The translations under genes and the position numbers were made by a program. 64,000 nt of DNA from Bacteroidota bacterium (GTDB lineage: Bacteria > Bacteroidota > Ignavibacteria > SZUA-365): assembly GCA_023432805.1 (NCBI GenBank), contig JAEYUG010000108.1, positions 5,211 through 69,210 on the forward strand, read 5' to 3'. This document shows positions 9,240-19,081 of this stretch, piece by piece. Under the pieces are notes generated by a model that saw only the letters and a program-made list of their open reading frames with translations, was not told where the DNA came from and made no database searches. The first letter of the stretch is position 1. Every line of letters starts with the position of its first letter.

Positions 9240-9299
9240 TGCGATTCGAAGGCCGGGAACAAAAGCACCACTGAGCGCGTAGTCTACCATATTTTTTTG

Positions 9300-9331
9300 T
9301 TTGTCTTGCCCTCGTGTCTATTGTATATTCC
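9300..9331 (+). promoter_or_regulatory. putative promoter of the cargo gene at 9376
   Basis: TTTG (9300-9303) lies 20 bases before TATATTCC (9324-9331), giving a Bacteroidota-like -33/-7 pair. Read as sigma-70 it is TTGTCT-17-TATATT. It sits in the AT-rich gap divergent from the promoter at 9211-9239, about 45 bases before the start codon. Confidence 0.45.
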
Positions 9332-9375
9332 TTTGATTTCAAGTAATCCATATACCCAGGTTCAAGGAGCGCACC

Positions 9376-10986
9376 ATGAAAATCCGAGTACCTTTTCTGT
9401 TGCTCGCAGCCTACGTCCTGACCTTCACTGTCGCATACGCACAGCAAGGCGGTCTTGATTTTTCTGTTTCGAACGGATCCGGAAACAGCACCACATCGAC
9501 GATCGAGAAGATCGCCGGTGAGGAGGTTTGTTTCACGCTGACCGCCAAGGATGCGAATGGCAACATCCGCAGGGACTGGAATACAACGGGAAACGCAACG
9601 ACCTTGACGCTGAAATACAGCAGCAATCCGGCCACGACCGCCAACACTGACACGAGCATGCAGTCGTGGAGTGCGGATCCCCTCGATTTTTCGTGGGCAC
9701 AAATGCTCCATAATGGCCTCGAGCTGGCGAAGATCAGTGCCGACGAGTGGACGATTCCCGCGACTGCCTTCGACAGTCTCGGTCAGGCACGCATCTGCCT
9801 CGTGCATACACGTGCGGACACGGGTGTCTACATCGAGGTGTCCCCGTTCTTCGCAGGATTGAATCAGGAATCCGCGCATATCAGCTTCGCTGCAGGTGCG
9901 GTGACCAATTTCCTCGTGGAGCTCACCTCGGCGACACCGGCCGGCAATCAGGTGTACTTCATGCGTCCGTATGAAATCATCGTCAGCCCGCGCGACCGGT
10001 ATCTGAACGTGAGTGACGAGACCGTGCGTGCCCGGTTCAGCGCGCGCTTCCCTGGTGAGTATGAGTCGAATCTTCCGGGACTCGCCGACATCTTCAGTGG
10101 TGAAGTGTTCATCACTGGACCGACCAACTACCTGATCGCATCGCGCATCGAACGTGAGCTCCCCGCCGATCAGCTGCAGTGGCTCATGTGCTTTGACGTG
10201 AACACCCCAGCCATCAGAGGCGTGACGAACCCGTACGAAGTACTCTCGCACGAGCCGGTTGATTTCGTGCTGCAGTCGCCGCCGAACCACACGACCATTG
10301 AACTCAATGCCGCCTCCGCGCGCCATCAGTTCACATGGGAGCGTCCGGCGCCACCGGATCCGTACACCAACATCCAGATCTCCCGATTCTCGACGCAGAC
10401 CGCGACCGACGACGTGACCTACACGCTCGTGTTCATCGACAGTGTGAGCCTCACGCGCGCCGTGCGTTTCCCGTCGAACAGTACCGGCACCGAGGCGCAG
10501 CTCTCGTTGACAGGCGGACAGCTTGAACAGCTGTTGATCAACATGTCCGGTCAGCAGACGACCGGCGCCTACAGTCTCGCATGGTACGTGGAGGCCACCG
10601 ACGGTTTGTACACGACGCTGTCGAGTCCCCCGAAGAACGATCCCAACAGCCTCCCCGGCTGGTACATCCATCTGAAGAACAATCTGACGAGTGTCGAATC
10701 GCCCACGACCGTGGTGCCGGGCTCGCTGCGTCTCGAGCAGAATTATCCGAATCCGTTCAATCCCTCGACCACAATCGGCTATGCCCTTCCGCAGCGCGGC
10801 AAGGTGACGCTGAAGGTTTATGACCTGCTCGGCGGCGAGATCGCCACCGTGATCAACAACGAGGAGCGCAACGCGGGCGAGTATCGTGTGTCGTTCAATG
10901 CATCGAGCCTCCCGTCGGGATTGTACATGTACAAGCTGCAGTTCAACGGCCAGACGATCACGCGTCGCATGACGCTGATGAAGTAG
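9376..10986 (+). CDS. T9SS-exported secreted protein, unknown ligand
   Basis: The 536-residue protein has a classical signal peptide (FLLLAAYVLTFTVAYAQ) and a ribosome-binding site AAGGAG 7 bases before the ATG. The middle ~400 residues look like Ig-like/fibronectin-type beta-sandwich domains (EEVCFTLTAKDANGN near residue 50; FVLQSPPNHTTIELN and FTWERPAPP near 300). The last ~85 residues are a textbook T9SS type A sorting domain: LEQNYPNPFNPSTTIGYALP, VYDLLGGEIATV, NAGEYRVSFNA, LPSGLYMYKLQ. Expression is probably independent, with its own promoter and a strong terminator just downstream at 11003-11034. The molecular target cannot be inferred. Confidence 0.88.
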   Translation: MKIRVPFLLLAAYVLTFTVAYAQQGGLDFSVSNGSGNSTTSTIEKIAGEEVCFTLTAKDANGNIRRDWNTTGNATTLTLKYSSNPATTANTDTSMQSWSADPLDFSWAQMLHNGLELAKISADEWTIPATAFDSLGQARICLVHTRADTGVYIEVSPFFAGLNQESAHISFAAGAVTNFLVELTSATPAGNQVYFMRPYEIIVSPRDRYLNVSDETVRARFSARFPGEYESNLPGLADIFSGEVFITGPTNYLIASRIERELPADQLQWLMCFDVNTPAIRGVTNPYEVLSHEPVDFVLQSPPNHTTIELNAASARHQFTWERPAPPDPYTNIQISRFSTQTATDDVTYTLVFIDSVSLTRAVRFPSNSTGTEAQLSLTGGQLEQLLINMSGQQTTGAYSLAWYVEATDGLYTTLSSPPKNDPNSLPGWYIHLKNNLTSVESPTTVVPGSLRLEQNYPNPFNPSTTIGYALPQRGKVTLKVYDLLGGEIATVINNEERNAGEYRVSFNASSLPSGLYMYKLQFNGQTITRRMTLMK

Positions 10987-11002
10987 GCTGCACGAACATG
11001 AA

Positions 11003-11034
11003 CAAAAAAGCGGACCCTCGGGTCCGCTTTTTTG
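11003..11034. terminator. bidirectional intrinsic terminator
   Basis: The perfect stem GCGGACCC-TC-GGGTCCGC is flanked by A6 on the left and T6 on the right, so it works in both directions. It lies between the convergent ends of the cargo gene at 10986 and pta at 11053. Confidence 0.93.
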
Positions 11035-11052
11035 TTGCAGCAGGGGAAGACG

Positions 11053-12039
11053 TCATACCGCGCCGAGAACGGCGTTGAAAATCGTGGTGACGACGATGTC
11101 GTTGACCGAGCAACCGCGGCTGAGATCGTAGGCGGGTCGTGACAGACCCTGCACGATCGGTCCGAGAGCTTCCGCACCGCCCATGCGTTCAGCAATCTTG
11201 TAGGCGATGTTGCCTGCCTGCAGATCCGGAAACACCATCACGTTCGCCTTTCCAGCCACTTCACTTCCAGGGGACTTCTTCGCACCGATGGCAGGCACGA
11301 AGGCCGCATCGAATTGAAGTTCACCGTCGATCTTGATGTCCGGGCGGCGCTCGCGCACGATGGCGAGTGCGGCGCGCACCTTGTCGACGAGTTCATGCTC
11401 GGCGCTTCCCTTGGTCGAGAACGAGAGCATGGCCACGAGCGGCTCCTCCTCGAGAAGGATGCGATGGTTGTCGGCGGTCGCAATGGCGATGTCTGCAAGC
11501 TGTGCGGCATCGGGATTCGGCATCACGGCACAGTCGGCAAACGAGAAGATCTTCTCGGGAAACTTCATGACGAAGAACGACGAGACGGTCTTGATGCCGT
11601 CCTTCAGGCCGATGCAGGTGAGTCCTGCCCTGATCACATCGCCCGTCGTGGAAAGCGACCCTGCAACGCTGCCGTCTGCCATGCCCTCGCGCACCATCAT
11701 GGCGCCGAAGCTGAGCGGCTGCCGCATGGTGTCGTGGGCCTGCTCGATGGTGACACCCTTGTGCTTGCGCAGGTTGTAGAAGATGTTGGCGAAGTCGCTG
11801 AGCTTCGAGGAGGTCGAGGGATCGACAATGCGCACACCCTGCAGATTCACGCCCGCGGCCTCGGCCTTCGCGCGGATGTCGGTTTCGCTGCCGATCAGGG
11901 AGATGGCAGCCGTTCCCTCGTCGGTGACGATGCGTGCGGCCTTGAGCGCGCGCTCGTCGGTGGCGTCGGGATAGACGATGTGTTTCTTCAGCGAGCGTGC
12001 TCTGTCCTTGAGTTCGTCGATGAAATGTGCTGGATTCAT
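11053..12039 (-). CDS. pta: phosphate acetyltransferase
   Basis: Pta converts acetyl-CoA and phosphate to acetyl-phosphate and CoA in the cytosol, the first step of acetate formation or the second of acetate use. The 328-residue protein is the short, single-domain form. Family signatures include KKHIVYPDATDERAL, VTIEQAHDTMRQPLSFGAMM, GMADGSVAGSLSTTGDVIRA, NPDAAQLADIAIATADN, SFSTKGSAEHELVDKV, ELQFDAAFVPAIGAKKSPGS, ANVMVFPDLQAGNIAYKI and GPIVQGLSRPAYDLSRG. The start at 12039 (MNPAHFIDELK) is preceded by a modest AAGG ribosome-binding site; a longer in-frame start at 12081 is unlikely. No ackA is adjacent. The promoter-like site at 12083-12114 fits the Bacteroidota consensus. Confidence 0.95.
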   Translation of the reverse strand: MNPAHFIDELKDRARSLKKHIVYPDATDERALKAARIVTDEGTAAISLIGSETDIRAKAEAAGVNLQGVRIVDPSTSSKLSDFANIFYNLRKHKGVTIEQAHDTMRQPLSFGAMMVREGMADGSVAGSLSTTGDVIRAGLTCIGLKDGIKTVSSFFVMKFPEKIFSFADCAVMPNPDAAQLADIAIATADNHRILLEEEPLVAMLSFSTKGSAEHELVDKVRAALAIVRERRPDIKIDGELQFDAAFVPAIGAKKSPGSEVAGKANVMVFPDLQAGNIAYKIAERMGGAEALGPIVQGLSRPAYDLSRGCSVNDIVVTTIFNAVLGAV

Positions 12040-12082
12040 GGGATACCTTGAATGGATGGGAATGTGTGCTGCCCGAAACACC

Positions 12083-12114
12083 CAAAATTACCTCCCGAGG
12101 TCCGGTATAAAAAA
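12083..12114 (-). promoter_or_regulatory. Bacteroidota-type promoter of pta
   Basis: On the minus strand TAATTTTG (12090-12083) matches the -7 consensus TAnnTTTG exactly. A T6 run (12114-12109) lies 18 bases upstream in the -33 position. It would leave a leader of about 40 nt before the pta start. Confidence 0.5.
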
Positions 12115-12162
12115 TCTCAGTAGATTGCATGACTGCAACCGAACAATCAGGATCGCCACGAT

Positions 12163-13785
<1,623 letters not shown>

Positions 13786-13851
13786 CCGGTCCGGCGATGC
13801 ACTGGGTTCCGCGTTCGCAGTGATTCTGACCGTCACGGCTCGCATGCAGAC

Positions 13852-15582
13852 ATGTTCACCAACTGGCTGACACACCTCGCCCTCGCACGGTCGCTCGACG
13901 AGCGACTGCGCGACGCCGTGATCACTGCGGCGTGGACACAGGACCGCGACGAGGTCACGTTTGCACTCGAGTGTGCAGGCGCAGGGATGTTCCTGCAGGT
14001 ATCGTGTGCACCCCGGGCAGCATGCTGCTTCGTGAAGTCCGGTGTCGCACGCGCACGACGCAACACGCTCGACGTCCTTGAGAGCACGACCGGAAGACAC
14101 ATCCAGATGGTGCGGATCGCAGAAGACGACCGCGTGCTCGGTTTCCTGCTTGATGACCATTCCATCCTCGTGGCGTTCATGCACGGGGCGCATGCAAACC
14201 TCGTGCATCTCGGTGCAAACGCGGAACTGCGTTCGACATTCAAGACAACGGCATCCACACCCCGGCTGCCGGATACGTGGACGCTGACAGCTCCCCGCGT
14301 CGATGCGGAACATTTCGTCGCCGCACTCGCGGCACACCCCGGAGCAGAACTCGCCCGCGTCCTGCGCGATGTACGACCCTGGTTGTCTGGAGCCTGCGCA
14401 ACCGAGGTGGCGCATCGGGCACAGCTTCCACTCGAGGTGTCGTGCGCGTCGCTTCCCCCGGATGCTGCGACGCGCCTCGCGGCAGCATGTGCTGAGGTGA
14501 CCGGAGCATGCATGCACGGATCCTGGCATGTGTACATCCAACGGGATCCTGCCTCCGACTCGGATGAGGAGATGTCGGCGACCGGGTTGCCGCGGGACGC
14601 CACGGCGGTAGCGATCGCTCCATGTGCGCTGACGCATCGGGACGGTACATCAGTGCTGCGATTCGACGACGCGAGCGATGCGATGTGGCTGTTCGTCCGG
14701 CGGCGTGGCCGCACCGGGCGCACCGACGCGGTGCGCGGCCGTGTGTTGCGGGTACTCACCGCCGAAACTGCGCGTCTGGAACGGCTGCTCGCACGCATCG
14801 AGACACCGGCGGATCTGCGGCGGCGGGCAGACACCTATGAGAAGTACGGCAACCTGCTCATGATCAATCTCACGCGCGCGCCCGAGCAACCGGGTCGCAT
14901 GACCGTCGAGGATCTCTTCGTCGATCCCCGGCTCGTCGTGGCGATTCCCCTCGACGTCCGTCTCGGGGTGCTCGAGAATGCGCAGCGATACTTCGACAAG
15001 GCACGCAGTTCGCGTGGCGCTGCCGACTACGCCGGTGATCGCGCGGAGGCGGCACGGAAACGGCTCGAGCGTGTCGAGTGTTTTCAACGTGACATAGCGG
15101 CGTGCCCCGACACGCGCGCGCTTCAGGATCTTTTCACCGGATATGCGGATCTCATGGCATCGCTTGGTCTCACGCCGAAAGGCGATACGAACGAACAACC
15201 CTTCCCTTTCCGCCGCTTCGTCGTCGCGGGTGGTTTCGAGGTCTGGGCAGGCAAGAGCAGCGCCAACAATGACGAGCTGACGGTCCGCTGGGCGAAGCCG
15301 CACGATCTGTGGTTCCACGCGCGAGGGGTCGGCGGATCGCATGTGATCATCCGCAGCGGAAGCGCACCGGGGGAACCGTCGAAGGAGGCGATTCGCGAAG
15401 CGGCGGCGATCGCTGCGTACTACAGCAAGCATCGCAACGCGAAGAGCGTTCCGGTGGCCTACACCGAGAAGAAGTACGTGCGCAAACCGAAGGGTGTGCC
15501 GGCTGGTACGGTGTACCTCGAACGGGAGAAGGTGATCATGGTCGCCCCGGCGCTGCCCGAGAATGCTGAGGAGGAAGGGTAG
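13852..15582 (+). CDS. rqcH: RqcH/NFACT family ribosome quality-control protein
   Basis: RqcH-type proteins (also called FbpA/Fbp54, eukaryotic NEMF) bind obstructed 50S subunits carrying peptidyl-tRNA and recruit tRNA-Ala to add C-terminal alanine tails. The 576-residue protein has the NFACT-N domain with the conserved Asp-Arg pair (D93-R94 in EDDRVLGF), then central helical and coiled-coil parts. The C-terminal NFACT-R domain shows FRRFVVAGGFEVWAGKSSAN, DLWFHARGVGGSHVIIRSG, AAAIAAYYSKHRNAKSVPV and YVRKPKGVPAGTVYLERE. The DR motif is retained, so it is probably active. The start at 13852 begins the conserved NWLTHLALARSL region. It lies between gpmI and carB, with no obvious operon logic. 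Confidence 0.9.
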   Translation: MFTNWLTHLALARSLDERLRDAVITAAWTQDRDEVTFALECAGAGMFLQVSCAPRAACCFVKSGVARARRNTLDVLESTTGRHIQMVRIAEDDRVLGFLLDDHSILVAFMHGAHANLVHLGANAELRSTFKTTASTPRLPDTWTLTAPRVDAEHFVAALAAHPGAELARVLRDVRPWLSGACATEVAHRAQLPLEVSCASLPPDAATRLAAACAEVTGACMHGSWHVYIQRDPASDSDEEMSATGLPRDATAVAIAPCALTHRDGTSVLRFDDASDAMWLFVRRRGRTGRTDAVRGRVLRVLTAETARLERLLARIETPADLRRRADTYEKYGNLLMINLTRAPEQPGRMTVEDLFVDPRLVVAIPLDVRLGVLENAQRYFDKARSSRGAADYAGDRAEAARKRLERVECFQRDIAACPDTRALQDLFTGYADLMASLGLTPKGDTNEQPFPFRRFVVAGGFEVWAGKSSANNDELTVRWAKPHDLWFHARGVGGSHVIIRSGSAPGEPSKEAIREAAAIAAYYSKHRNAKSVPVAYTEKKYVRKPKGVPAGTVYLEREKVIMVAPALPENAEEEG

Positions 15583-15651
15583 CGCACCGCTTCAGCGGGA
15601 CGCCGATTGGAATTTTCTTCTTTCAGGGATTCGTGGTAATATGAAGAGTTT

Positions 15652-17448
15652 ATGACGACATCGAACACTCTCTCGCCCGAACTGCTCCTCAAGGCCAAGC
15701 AGTTCGGCTTTTCCGACGCCCAGCTTGCGTTCATGCTCGGCTGCGGCGAGGCCGACATCTCGCGACTGCGATCGGAATGGGGCATCACCGCCTCCTTCAA
15801 GACCGTCGACACCTGCGCCGCCGAGTTCGAGGCGTACACGCCCTATTACTATTCCAGCTACGACCGCGAAAACGAAAGCACGGCCGGCAGCCGCAGGCGT
15901 ATCGTCATTCTCGGCGGCGGACCCAATCGCATCGGGCAGGGCATCGAATTCGACTACTGCTGTGTGCACGGTGTATTTGCCGCACGCGAAGAGGGGTACG
16001 AGACGGTGATGATCAATTGCAATCCCGAAACCGTTTCCACCGACTACGACGTCGCCGACAAGCTCTACTTTGAGCCGCTCACGTTTGAAGACGTGATGCG
16101 CGTGCTCGAGATCGAGCAGCCCGAGGGCGTGATCGTTTCCTTCGGGGGACAGACGCCGCTTAAGCTGGCGCGCCGACTGACGGAGGCGGGCGTCCGCATT
16201 CTCGGCACCCCCTACGAAGGCATCGACCTTGCCGAAGACCGCGAACGCTTCAACGATGTACTCGCCGAGCTCGGCATCCTGCAGCCACCCGCGGGCAATG
16301 CCCGATCGGCCGACGAAGCCGCCGCGGTCGCCGCATCCATCGGATACCCCGTGCTGCTGCGACCCAGCTACGTGCTCGGCGGTCGAGGCATGCGCATCGT
16401 CTACAGCGAATCGTCGCTGCGCGATTTCGTGGAAGAGGCACTGGAAGTCTCCGGCGAGCATCCCGTGCTCATCGACAAGTTTCTCGAGGACGCAATGGAG
16501 TTCGATGTGGATGCGGTCTGCGACGGACGCGATGTGGTGATTGGTGGCGTCCTGCAACACATCGAGGAAGCCGGTATCCACAGCGGCGACAGTTCCGTCG
16601 TGCTGCCACCGCGCATCCCGAATCAGGCGGTGCTCGACGAGTTGAAGGAGACCACGCGACGTCTGGCGCTGCGGCTTGGAACAATCGGACTCATCAACGT
16701 GCAGTATGCGCTGCAGAACGATGTGATCTACGTGCTGGAGGCGAATCCCCGAGCCTCGCGCACAGTGCCGTTCATCAGCAAGGCGACCGGCGTTCCGCTC
16801 GCCAAGCTCGCCACGAAGGTGATGCTCGGCCGCACTCTTGCCGAGCTCGGAGCGAAGGAACCCGTGATCGAAGGCTATGTTGCCGTGAAGAAGGCGGTGT
16901 TCCCCTTCATCAAACTGCAGGGATCGAGGCAGTTTCTCGGTCCCGAAATGAAATCCACCGGCGAGGTCATGGGCATCGCCGACGTGTTCGGCGACGCGAT
17001 GGCCCGCAGCCAGCTCGGCTCGGGTGCGAAGCTTCCGACGGGTGGCACCGTGTTTCTCTCGGTCAATCAGCGCGACAAGCGCGAAAAGACGCTGGCGCTT
17101 GCGCGGGGATTCCACGAGGCGGGGTTCACGTTGATCGCGACGCGGGGAACATCCACCTTCCTCTATGAAAACGGCATCGAGACGCGCAGCGTGCTCAAGG
17201 TGCATGAGGGACGACCCGACGTCGTCGACGAAATCAAGAACGGTCGCGTGCAGCTTATCGTGAACACGCCTGCGGGTGAGATGTCGCGCGACGACGAACG
17301 CGCGATCGGCATCGCCGCGCTGGCCTTCAACATCCCCTACGTGACGAATGTGTCGGCTGCGCTCGCGCTGCTCGAGGGCATCCGCCGCGCGCAGCAGGAA
17401 GCGGGCGATGTGCGCAGCCTCCAGGAGTACTACCGCATCATCACCTGA
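15652..17448 (+). CDS. carB: carbamoyl-phosphate synthase large chain, C-terminal half (split CarB)
   Basis: This is the C-terminal half of CarB, which makes carbamoyl phosphate for pyrimidine and arginine synthesis. At 598 residues it matches only about residues 475-1073 of the usual ~1070-residue chain. It begins in the oligomerisation domain (LLLKAKQFGFSDAQLAFML, FKTVDTCAAEFEAYTPYYYS). The second ATP-grasp domain follows (GGGPNRIGQGIEFDYCCVH, SFGGQTPLKLARRL, RPSYVLGGRGMRIVYS, EANPRASRTVPFIS), and then the MGS-like allosteric domain from about residue 460 (FLSVNQRDKREKTLALARGF, TRGTSTFLYENG, VQLIVNTPAGE). A TAA stop lies in frame at 15637-15639, five codons before the ATG, so the N-terminal half is truly absent here. 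It must be encoded elsewhere, as in some archaea and Aquifex. Confidence 0.93.
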   Translation: MTTSNTLSPELLLKAKQFGFSDAQLAFMLGCGEADISRLRSEWGITASFKTVDTCAAEFEAYTPYYYSSYDRENESTAGSRRRIVILGGGPNRIGQGIEFDYCCVHGVFAAREEGYETVMINCNPETVSTDYDVADKLYFEPLTFEDVMRVLEIEQPEGVIVSFGGQTPLKLARRLTEAGVRILGTPYEGIDLAEDRERFNDVLAELGILQPPAGNARSADEAAAVAASIGYPVLLRPSYVLGGRGMRIVYSESSLRDFVEEALEVSGEHPVLIDKFLEDAMEFDVDAVCDGRDVVIGGVLQHIEEAGIHSGDSSVVLPPRIPNQAVLDELKETTRRLALRLGTIGLINVQYALQNDVIYVLEANPRASRTVPFISKATGVPLAKLATKVMLGRTLAELGAKEPVIEGYVAVKKAVFPFIKLQGSRQFLGPEMKSTGEVMGIADVFGDAMARSQLGSGAKLPTGGTVFLSVNQRDKREKTLALARGFHEAGFTLIATRGTSTFLYENGIETRSVLKVHEGRPDVVDEIKNGRVQLIVNTPAGEMSRDDERAIGIAALAFNIPYVTNVSAALALLEGIRRAQQEAGDVRSLQEYYRIIT

Positions 17449-17504
17449 CGTCGCTCCCCGCCCCGCAGGGCAGCTGCGTGGCGTCACATGCAGGAGTTTC
17501 GGAT

Positions 17505-18056
17505 CTACTTCTCCTGTATGAACTCCGCCTGACCGCTGACGCGGTAGATCACATAGTTCTTGAGGTTCTGATCGGCCTCGAATCCATATCCCTGCAGTTC
17601 CTCCTTTGGTGCCTTCACGTGCACGAAGCGGTCGCTGCGGACCTTCCTGCGTGTGTTCTCCCAATACAGATACTCCGTCGTCACGACCGTCCCACTGTCG
17701 GAGACGAACACGACGTTGTCGAATGCCTCGAGATCCTTCGTCGCATCATCGACGCGTCCGCGGTTGGCTGTCAGGCGCGAGCTGTGCTGTCCGTCCTTGC
17801 CGAAGAAATCGACCACGATACCGGAATCGAGCAAGGTTTCGCGGCGCTCATCATACATGCGGATGTGTCCGGCCTGCACGACTGCCTTGACCAGCCCCGA
17901 GTCGCTGAAGGTGATGTGAGAATCCCAGCTTTCCTGGTCGGGGAGACCCGTTCCGTCGATGCCTCCCCGCGGTGGCGTCAGCTTCCGCTCGTTGCAACCG
18001 GCCATCACGAAACAGACGGCGGCGGCGAGCACGAGCATCCTACAGATCGAGGGCAT
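17505..18056 (-). CDS. lptC: LPS export protein LptC-like lipoprotein
   Basis: LptC-type proteins pass lipopolysaccharide from the LptBFG transporter to the periplasmic LptA bridge. The 183-residue product has a signal sequence with lipobox (AAVCFVMAGC). One OstA/LptC beta-jellyroll-type repeat domain follows (SGLVKAVVQAGHIRMYD, DSGIVVDFFGKDGQHSSRLT, GRVDDATKDLEAFDNVVFVS, VVTTEYLYWENTRRKVRSD). The lipid anchor in place of a transmembrane helix is the form seen in Bacteroidota. The chosen start at 18056 overlaps the end of ruvB by 17 bases. It closes the era-ruvB-lptC run; no lptA or lptB is adjacent. Confidence 0.85.
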   Translation of the reverse strand: MPSICRMLVLAAAVCFVMAGCNERKLTPPRGGIDGTGLPDQESWDSHITFSDSGLVKAVVQAGHIRMYDERRETLLDSGIVVDFFGKDGQHSSRLTANRGRVDDATKDLEAFDNVVFVSDSGTVVTTEYLYWENTRRKVRSDRFVHVKAPKEELQGYGFEADQNLKNYVIYRVSGQAEFIQEK

Positions 18057-19056
18057 GCTGGTCTCCGCGTACGGGACGCGGCTTTCCGAGCAGACCATAT
18101 CCCGCGGGTGTCAGCTCGCGGCCCCGCGGGGTGCGCTGGATGTATCCCTCCTGGATCAGGTAGGGTTCGTACACTTCCTCGATCGTGCCGGGCTCTTCAC
18201 CAACGGCGATGGCGAGGGTGTTGAGACCGACGGGACCGCCGTGGAACTTGTCGACGATCACCGAGAGAATGCGCATGTCCATTTCATCGAGTCCGTGTTC
18301 GTCGACCTCGAGCGCATTGAGCGCGTAGTCGGCGATTGCCCGGGTGATCACGCCGTCGCCCTTCACCTGCGCGAAGTCGCGCGCGCGACGCAGCAGGCGG
18401 TTGGCGATGCGCGGGGTGCCGCGCGAACGACGGGCAATTTCAAGGGCACCGTCACGGTCGTCGATGTCGATGCGAAGGATCCGGGCCGAGCGAACGACGA
18501 TGTGGCGCAACTGTTCAACCGAATAATAGTCGAGCCGGTTCGTGATGCCGAAGCGCGCGCGCAGGGGTGCCGTCAGGAGCCCGGCACGCGTGGTCGCACC
18601 GATCAAGGTGAAGGGCTTGAGTTCGATCTTCACGCTGCGGGCGTTGGGACCCGTGTCGATCATGATGTCAAGGGTGAAGTCCTCCATCGCCGAATAGAGG
18701 TACTCTTCCACGACGGGAGACAATCGATGGATCTCGTCAATGAAGAGCACGTCGCCGATCTCCAGCCCGGTGAGCAGCCCGGCGAGATCACCTGGTTTTT
18801 CGAGTACCGGACCCGATGTCATGCGCATCGCCGCATGCATCTCGTTGGAGATGATATGCGAAAGCGTGGTCTTGCCGAGTCCCGGGGGACCCGTCAGCAG
18901 CACATGGTCGAGCGCTTCGCCGCGTCCCCTCGCCGCTGTGATGAACACGCGGAGATTCTCGACGATTTTCTTCTGTCCCTCGAAATCCTCGAAACGCAGG
19001 GGCCGGAGAGTCGTGTCGAGTTCGCGGTCGTCGTTGCGCGGCGCCGGGCTGGTCAT
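18040..19056 (-). CDS. ruvB: Holliday junction branch-migration ATPase RuvB
   Basis: RuvB is the AAA+ motor that, with RuvA, migrates Holliday junctions. The 338-residue form chosen here starts MTSPAPRND and matches the usual ~335-350. Visible features are RPLRFEDFEGQKKIVENL, Walker A LTGPPGLGKTTL, Walker B VLFIDEIHRL, sensor LIGATTRAGLLTAPLRARFG, sensor-2 RRSRGTPRIANRLLRR, and the C-terminal winged helix (GTIEEVYEPYLIQEGYIQRT, PRGRELTPAGY). An alternative start at 19080, just after the era stop (TGACATG), would add eight residues and cannot be excluded. It sits between era and lptC with tight spacing, so co-transcription is likely. Confidence 0.95.
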   Translation of the reverse strand: MTSPAPRNDDRELDTTLRPLRFEDFEGQKKIVENLRVFITAARGRGEALDHVLLTGPPGLGKTTLSHIISNEMHAAMRMTSGPVLEKPGDLAGLLTGLEIGDVLFIDEIHRLSPVVEEYLYSAMEDFTLDIMIDTGPNARSVKIELKPFTLIGATTRAGLLTAPLRARFGITNRLDYYSVEQLRHIVVRSARILRIDIDDRDGALEIARRSRGTPRIANRLLRRARDFAQVKGDGVITRAIADYALNALEVDEHGLDEMDMRILSVIVDKFHGGPVGLNTLAIAVGEEPGTIEEVYEPYLIQEGYIQRTPRGRELTPAGYGLLGKPRPVRGDQHALDL

Positions 19057-19081
19057 ATCCGAAGAACGCTTCCCCTGCATG

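Noticed and set aside
15592..17664. 690-codon frame on the minus strand opposite carB
   Set aside because: It lies entirely across the clearly conserved CarB C-half and shows no family motifs; codon mirror effect.
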